NCBI GenBank assembly: GCA_003242605.1
Contig: QGUZ01000239.1
Location: 1-7,767, forward strand
Direction: 5' to 3'
Origin: Actinomycetota bacterium
Lineage (GTDB): Bacteria; Actinomycetota; Actinomycetes; Streptosporangiales; Streptosporangiaceae
Length of the DNA: 7,767 bases
Made by a program: the position numbers and the translations under genes. The notes beneath the pieces were generated by a model. It saw nothing but the letters and a program-made list of their open reading frames with translations, was not told where the DNA came from and made no database searches. Each line of letters begins with the position of its first letter. Position 1 is the first letter of the stretch. Positions 5,193 to 7,767 of the stretch are shown here, in pieces.

Positions 5193-5443
5193 TCATCGTG
5201 CCCCGGCCCGCTGGCAATCCCCTTGTAGCCCGCTGAACCGGGCCTGGGCGGGGAGGAACAGCACGTCGCCGCGGACCGCGACGCCGACCCGGTCGCCGGG
5301 CCGGTGCGGGCCCGCACCCGGTCCCCGGTGTCGAGCGGCACGGTGACCGCGGCGTCGTGGCCGAAGCACTCCACCCGCTCGGCCCGGCCGCGGGCGGCCG
5401 CCCCGGAGGCGCCGGCGGTGGGGTCGAGCCGTTCCGGGCGCAC
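5193..5443 (-). pseudogene. Frameshifted remnant of a TOBE domain, as in ABC-transporter ATP-binding proteins
   Basis: The minus strand from 5443 reads VRPERLDPTAGASG, then ERVECFGHDAAVTVPLDTG and DRVRARTG. It then continues in another frame, from about 5303, as RPGDRVGVAVRGDVLFLPAQ to a TGA at 5193. VRPERL, a mid-domain FGHDAAVTV and a closing GDRVGVAVRGDVLFLP are what the C-terminal TOBE domain of PotA/CysA/MalK-type ATPases looks like. One inserted base, or two deleted, separates the halves. No Walker A, signature or Walker B motif lies upstream, because the LysR gene ends at 5550. So the piece is both 5' truncated and frameshifted. A reading frame from ATG 5553, overlapping the LysR stop, leads into it but gives low-complexity sequence. 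The family call is by pattern only. A small separate TOBE/Mop-type protein broken by a sequencing error is an alternative. Confidence 0.5.
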
Positions 5444-5549
5444 CGGGGCTCGCCCGGGCCGTCCGGCCCGGGAAACCGCCGAGGGTCGTGACCGTCCGCC
5501 CGCCCGCGACCGCCCCGGCCCGGCCGCCGGAGCCGGGAGGCCGGGGCCG

Positions 5550-6491
5550 TCATCCGGCGGCCTCGTCCGCCGCGGCCGCCGGTCGCCGCTTGCGGCGCCA
5601 GCGGTCGGCCTGGGCCTGCAGGATGCGCACGAGCCGGCGGATGGGCTGCGGCAGGTGGCGGGTGCGGGCGTGCTGGGCGACGAGCAGCACGTCCCCGGCG
5701 TCGGCGGCGAGCGGGCGGTGGGTGATGAGGCCGCAGCGCTCCAGCGGGTCGTCGATGACGCTGTAGTCGGGCAGCAGCGTGACGCCGAGGCCCTCGGCGA
5801 CCATCACCTTGCCCATCTCGGCCCCGTCCGCGGAGTAGGCGAAGGCCGGCGGCCGCCCGTGGGTGAGCCGGTGGACGTACCGGTGCATGAGGTAGCCGGC
5901 GCGCATCGCGATGAACGGCTCGTCGAACAGCCGGTCGAGCGGCACCGCGGCCAGCCGGGTGAGCGGGCTGTCGGCCCGGCAGCACACCACGGGCCGGCCG
6001 CGCAGCAGCTCCACGGCCGCGATGTCCGGCGGCAGGTCATCGCCGTCGATCACGTTGATGATGCCGAGGTCGAGCCCGCCGCCGCGGAGCGCCTCGTAGA
6101 TGTCGGCCTGCTGGGTGGTGACGAGCTCCACCTGGGTCTGCGGATGGGCGGCGTGGAACTCGCGCATCGCCGGGGCGACCAGCGGCACGGTCGCGGCCTG
6201 CACGGTGCCGATGCGGATCATGCTCCGGGTGCGCACCTGGGCGTCGGCCGCGGCGCGCAGCCGGTGCGCCGCGTCGAGCACCTCGGTGATCCACGGCAGC
6301 AGCTCGCGCCCGCCCGCGCTGAGCCGGGTGCCGTTGCGGTGGCGTTCCAGCAGCTTCACGCCGAGCTCGCGCTCGAGGTTGCCGATCGTCTGGCTCAGCG
6401 CCGCCTGGGACAGGTGCAGCTCCGCACCGGCCCGGCGCATCGAGCCCAGCCGGGTGATGACGGTGAGGTACTCGAGCTGTTCGATTCGCAT
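5550..6491 (-). CDS. LysR-type transcriptional regulator
   Basis: This 313-aa protein has standard LysR length and layout. Residues 1-60 form the winged helix-turn-helix (MRIEQLEYLTVITRLGSMRR, then LHLSQAALSQTIGNLERELG and LLERHRNGTRLS). A linker helix follows (about 62-88), then an effector-binding domain from about 92 to 295 that starts IRIGTVQAATVPLVAP. The C-terminus is a basic and Ala-rich tail. The ATG at 6491 has GAGGA 8 nt upstream. It is divergent from sfnG across a 96-bp gap, the usual layout for a LysR protein controlling its neighbour and itself. I infer control of dimethylsulfone or sulfonate use in response to sulfur status; the ligand cannot be read from the sequence. GC is high, as in the other resident genes. 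Confidence 0.92.
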   Translation of the reverse strand: MRIEQLEYLTVITRLGSMRRAGAELHLSQAALSQTIGNLERELGVKLLERHRNGTRLSAGGRELLPWITEVLDAAHRLRAAADAQVRTRSMIRIGTVQAATVPLVAPAMREFHAAHPQTQVELVTTQQADIYEALRGGGLDLGIINVIDGDDLPPDIAAVELLRGRPVVCCRADSPLTRLAAVPLDRLFDEPFIAMRAGYLMHRYVHRLTHGRPPAFAYSADGAEMGKVMVAEGLGVTLLPDYSVIDDPLERCGLITHRPLAADAGDVLLVAQHARTRHLPQPIRRLVRILQAQADRWRRKRRPAAAADEAAG

Positions 6492-6517
6492 GGCGCCGTC
6501 CTCGGCTCCGGCTGACA

Positions 6518-6545
6518 GGTTCTCCTTATCGCCCGATCGCGAACC
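6518..6545. promoter_or_regulatory. Candidate operator in the lysR-sfnG intergenic region
   Basis: Arms GGTTC (6518-6522) and GAACC (6541-6545) form an inverted repeat with an 18-bp spacer that contains CGATCG. It lies just upstream of the proposed sfnG -35 element and 27 bp from the lysR start, where a LysR protein would be expected to bind. The spacing is wider than the classic T-N11-A box, so the assignment is tentative. Confidence 0.35.
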
Positions 6546-6551
6546 CGCCCA

Positions 6552-6580
6552 TTGACCGTGGGTCGAGGCCGCTGCAATAT
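6552..6580 (+). promoter_or_regulatory. Candidate sfnG promoter, possibly leaderless
   Basis: TTGACC (6552-6557) and CAATAT (6575-6580) are separated by 17 bp. The -35 is close to consensus; the -10 keeps only the key A and the final A-T. Transcription from this pair would begin within a few bases of ATG 6588, and that ATG has no Shine-Dalgarno sequence, so the mRNA may be leaderless. Confidence 0.45.
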
Positions 6581-6587
6581 CCTAACT

Positions 6588-7721
6588 ATGTCAGTAGGAA
6601 ATACAGGTAATACCGAGCCGGTGAAGTTCGCGTACTGGGTGCCCAACGTCAGCGGCGGCCTGGTGGTCAGCACGATCGAACAGCGCACCGACTGGAGCTA
6701 CGACTACAACGCCAAGCTCGCCAGGCTCGCCGAGAACAACGGCTTCGAGTACGCGCTCACCCAGGTCCGGTACGTCGCCTCGTACGGCGCGGCCTACCAG
6801 CACGAGTCGACCGGCTTCAGCCTCGCCCTGCTGCTCGCCACCGAGCGGCTGAAGGTGATCGCCGCGATCCATCCGGGCCTGTGGCATCCGGGGGTGCTCG
6901 CCAAGTGGCTCGCCACCGCCGACCACCTGTCCGGCGGCCGGGCCGCGGTGAACATCGTGAGCGGCTGGTTCAAGGACGAGTTCATCAAACTCGGCGAACC
7001 CTGGCTGGAGCACGACGAGCGCTACCGGCGCAGCGAGGAGTTCATCCGGGTGCTGCGCGAGATCTGGACCAGCGACCACGCCGAGTTCCGCGGCGACTTC
7101 TACCGCCTGCACGACTTCGACCTGCGGCCCAAGCCCGTGCGGCTGCCCGGCCGCCCGCACCCGGAGATCTTCCAGGGCGGCAACTCCACCGTCGCCCGCA
7201 AGATGGCCGGGCGGGTGTCGGACTGGTACTTCAGCAACGGCCGCGACTTCGACGGCGTGGCCGAGCAGATCGCCGACATCCGCGCCGAGGCGGACCGCCA
7301 CGGCCGCCGGGTCAGGTTCGGCCTCAACGGCTTCATGATCGCCCGGGACACCGAGGCCGAGGCCCGCGAGACGCTGCGCGAGATCGTCGCCAAGGCCGAC
7401 CGCCGCGCGGTCGAGGACTTCGGCGCCGCGGTACGGCAGGCCGGGCAGTCCACCTTCGACAAGAAGGGCATGTGGGAGGACTCGACCTTCGAGGACCTCG
7501 TCCAGTACAACGACGGCTTCCGCACGAAGCTGATCGGCACGCCCGAGCAGATCGCCGAGCGCATCGTCGCCTACAAGCGGCTCGGCGTCGACCTCTTCCT
7601 GCTCGGCTTCCTCCACTACCACGAGGAGGTCGAGTACTTCGGCAAGCGGGTGCTGCCGCTCGTGCGCGAGCTGGAGGCCGAGGACGCCGCCCGCGGGGAG
7701 CCGGTGCGCTCCCCGGCCTGA
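6588..7721 (+). CDS. sfnG: Dimethylsulfone monooxygenase SfnG (FMNH2-dependent, luciferase-like)
   Basis: The 377-aa enzyme belongs to the bacterial luciferase-like flavin monooxygenases. SfnG uses FMNH2 and O2 to turn dimethylsulfone into methanesulfinate, opening a route to sulfur from dimethyl sulfide breakdown products. Diagnostic blocks: FAYWVPNVSGGLVVS (14-28), EQRTDWSYDYN (31-41), ENNGFEYALTQVRY (49-62), AIHPGLWHP (93-101), DHLSGGRAAVNIVSGWF (112-128), EHDERYRRSEEF (141-152), PEIFQGGNSTVARKMAG and SDWYFSNG. These separate it from SsuD alkanesulfonate monooxygenase, which shares the fold. ATG 6588 is the start that fits the family; a TTG at 6552 would add 12 unlikely residues and lies in the promoter. 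No flavin reductase gene is visible in the window, so reduced flavin must come from elsewhere. It ends 46 bp before the right edge; nothing further can be called there. Confidence 0.93.
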   Translation: MSVGNTGNTEPVKFAYWVPNVSGGLVVSTIEQRTDWSYDYNAKLARLAENNGFEYALTQVRYVASYGAAYQHESTGFSLALLLATERLKVIAAIHPGLWHPGVLAKWLATADHLSGGRAAVNIVSGWFKDEFIKLGEPWLEHDERYRRSEEFIRVLREIWTSDHAEFRGDFYRLHDFDLRPKPVRLPGRPHPEIFQGGNSTVARKMAGRVSDWYFSNGRDFDGVAEQIADIRAEADRHGRRVRFGLNGFMIARDTEAEARETLREIVAKADRRAVEDFGAAVRQAGQSTFDKKGMWEDSTFEDLVQYNDGFRTKLIGTPEQIAERIVAYKRLGVDLFLLGFLHYHEEVEYFGKRVLPLVRELEAEDAARGEPVRSPA

Positions 7722-7767
7722 CGGCCCGCCGCCCGCCGCGGCCGAGGGGGCCGGCGCGGCCCGGGGC

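Noticed and set aside
4961..5443. A single 160-aa minus-strand protein
   Set aside because: It mixes a TOBE-like piece, an out-of-frame middle and the DUF5999 protein, which has its own start at 5149 with a ribosome binding site.
5304..6515. Long plus-strand reading frame (403 aa) over the LysR gene
   Set aside because: It is antisense to a clear LysR protein; its His/Arg/Gly/Ala-rich translation is typical of the opposite strand in GC-rich DNA.
6591..7622. Minus-strand reading frame (343 aa) over sfnG
   Set aside because: It is the complement of an unmistakable SfnG frame, with Val/Leu/Ala/Gly-rich composition and no motifs.
1..7767. CRISPR array, tRNA, rRNA or insertion sequence
   Set aside because: No regularly spaced repeats, cloverleaf, rRNA-like sequence or transposase was seen on either strand.

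Overview
The window comes from a very GC-rich actinobacterium, probably a Streptomyces or Streptosporangiales type. Two things support this: the codons of the flanking genes end almost only in G or C, and one gene belongs to DUF5999, a small family I know from actinomycetes. The species cannot be fixed from the sequence. Every gene except the last is on the minus strand.

Layout from left to right: (1) the N-terminal part of a FUSC/aromatic-acid-exporter-type membrane protein, cut by the left edge; (2) a DUF72 (YecE-like) TIM-barrel protein; (3) a stem-loop; (4) a five-gene minus-strand operon, about 1346-4574, of clearly lower GC than its flanks; (5) a 386-bp leader/intergenic region with several small inverted repeats; (6) a DUF5999 protein; (7) a frameshifted remnant resembling the TOBE domain of an ABC-transporter ATPase; (8) a LysR-type regulator; (9) divergent from it, on the plus strand, a dimethylsulfone monooxygenase, SfnG.

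The operon is the notable part. In transcription order (right to left) it encodes a 56-aa acidic protein of unknown family, a stand-alone E2-like ubiquitin-conjugating enzyme with a candidate catalytic Cys, a ThiF/E1-like adenylyltransferase, a JAB/JAMM (Mov34/MPN) metalloprotease with an extra C-terminal domain, and an unrecognised fifth protein whose frame breaks at a run of six C. Consecutive genes overlap by 4, 50, 14 and 4 bp, so they look translationally coupled. The order small protein-E2-E1-JAB is that of the bacterial ubiquitin-like conjugation operons (Bil type; related enzymes occur in Bub systems and in type II CBASS as Cap2/Cap3). Here, however, the first protein has no diglycine end and shows no obvious ubiquitin fold, no CBASS cyclase is present, and a fifth gene has been added. 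I infer a variant bacterial protein-conjugation system, possibly antiviral, acquired by horizontal transfer.

The right-hand part looks like a sulfur-scavenging locus: SfnG oxidises dimethylsulfone with FMNH2, and the divergent LysR protein is its probable regulator. The TOBE remnant beside it may be what is left of a transporter gene.
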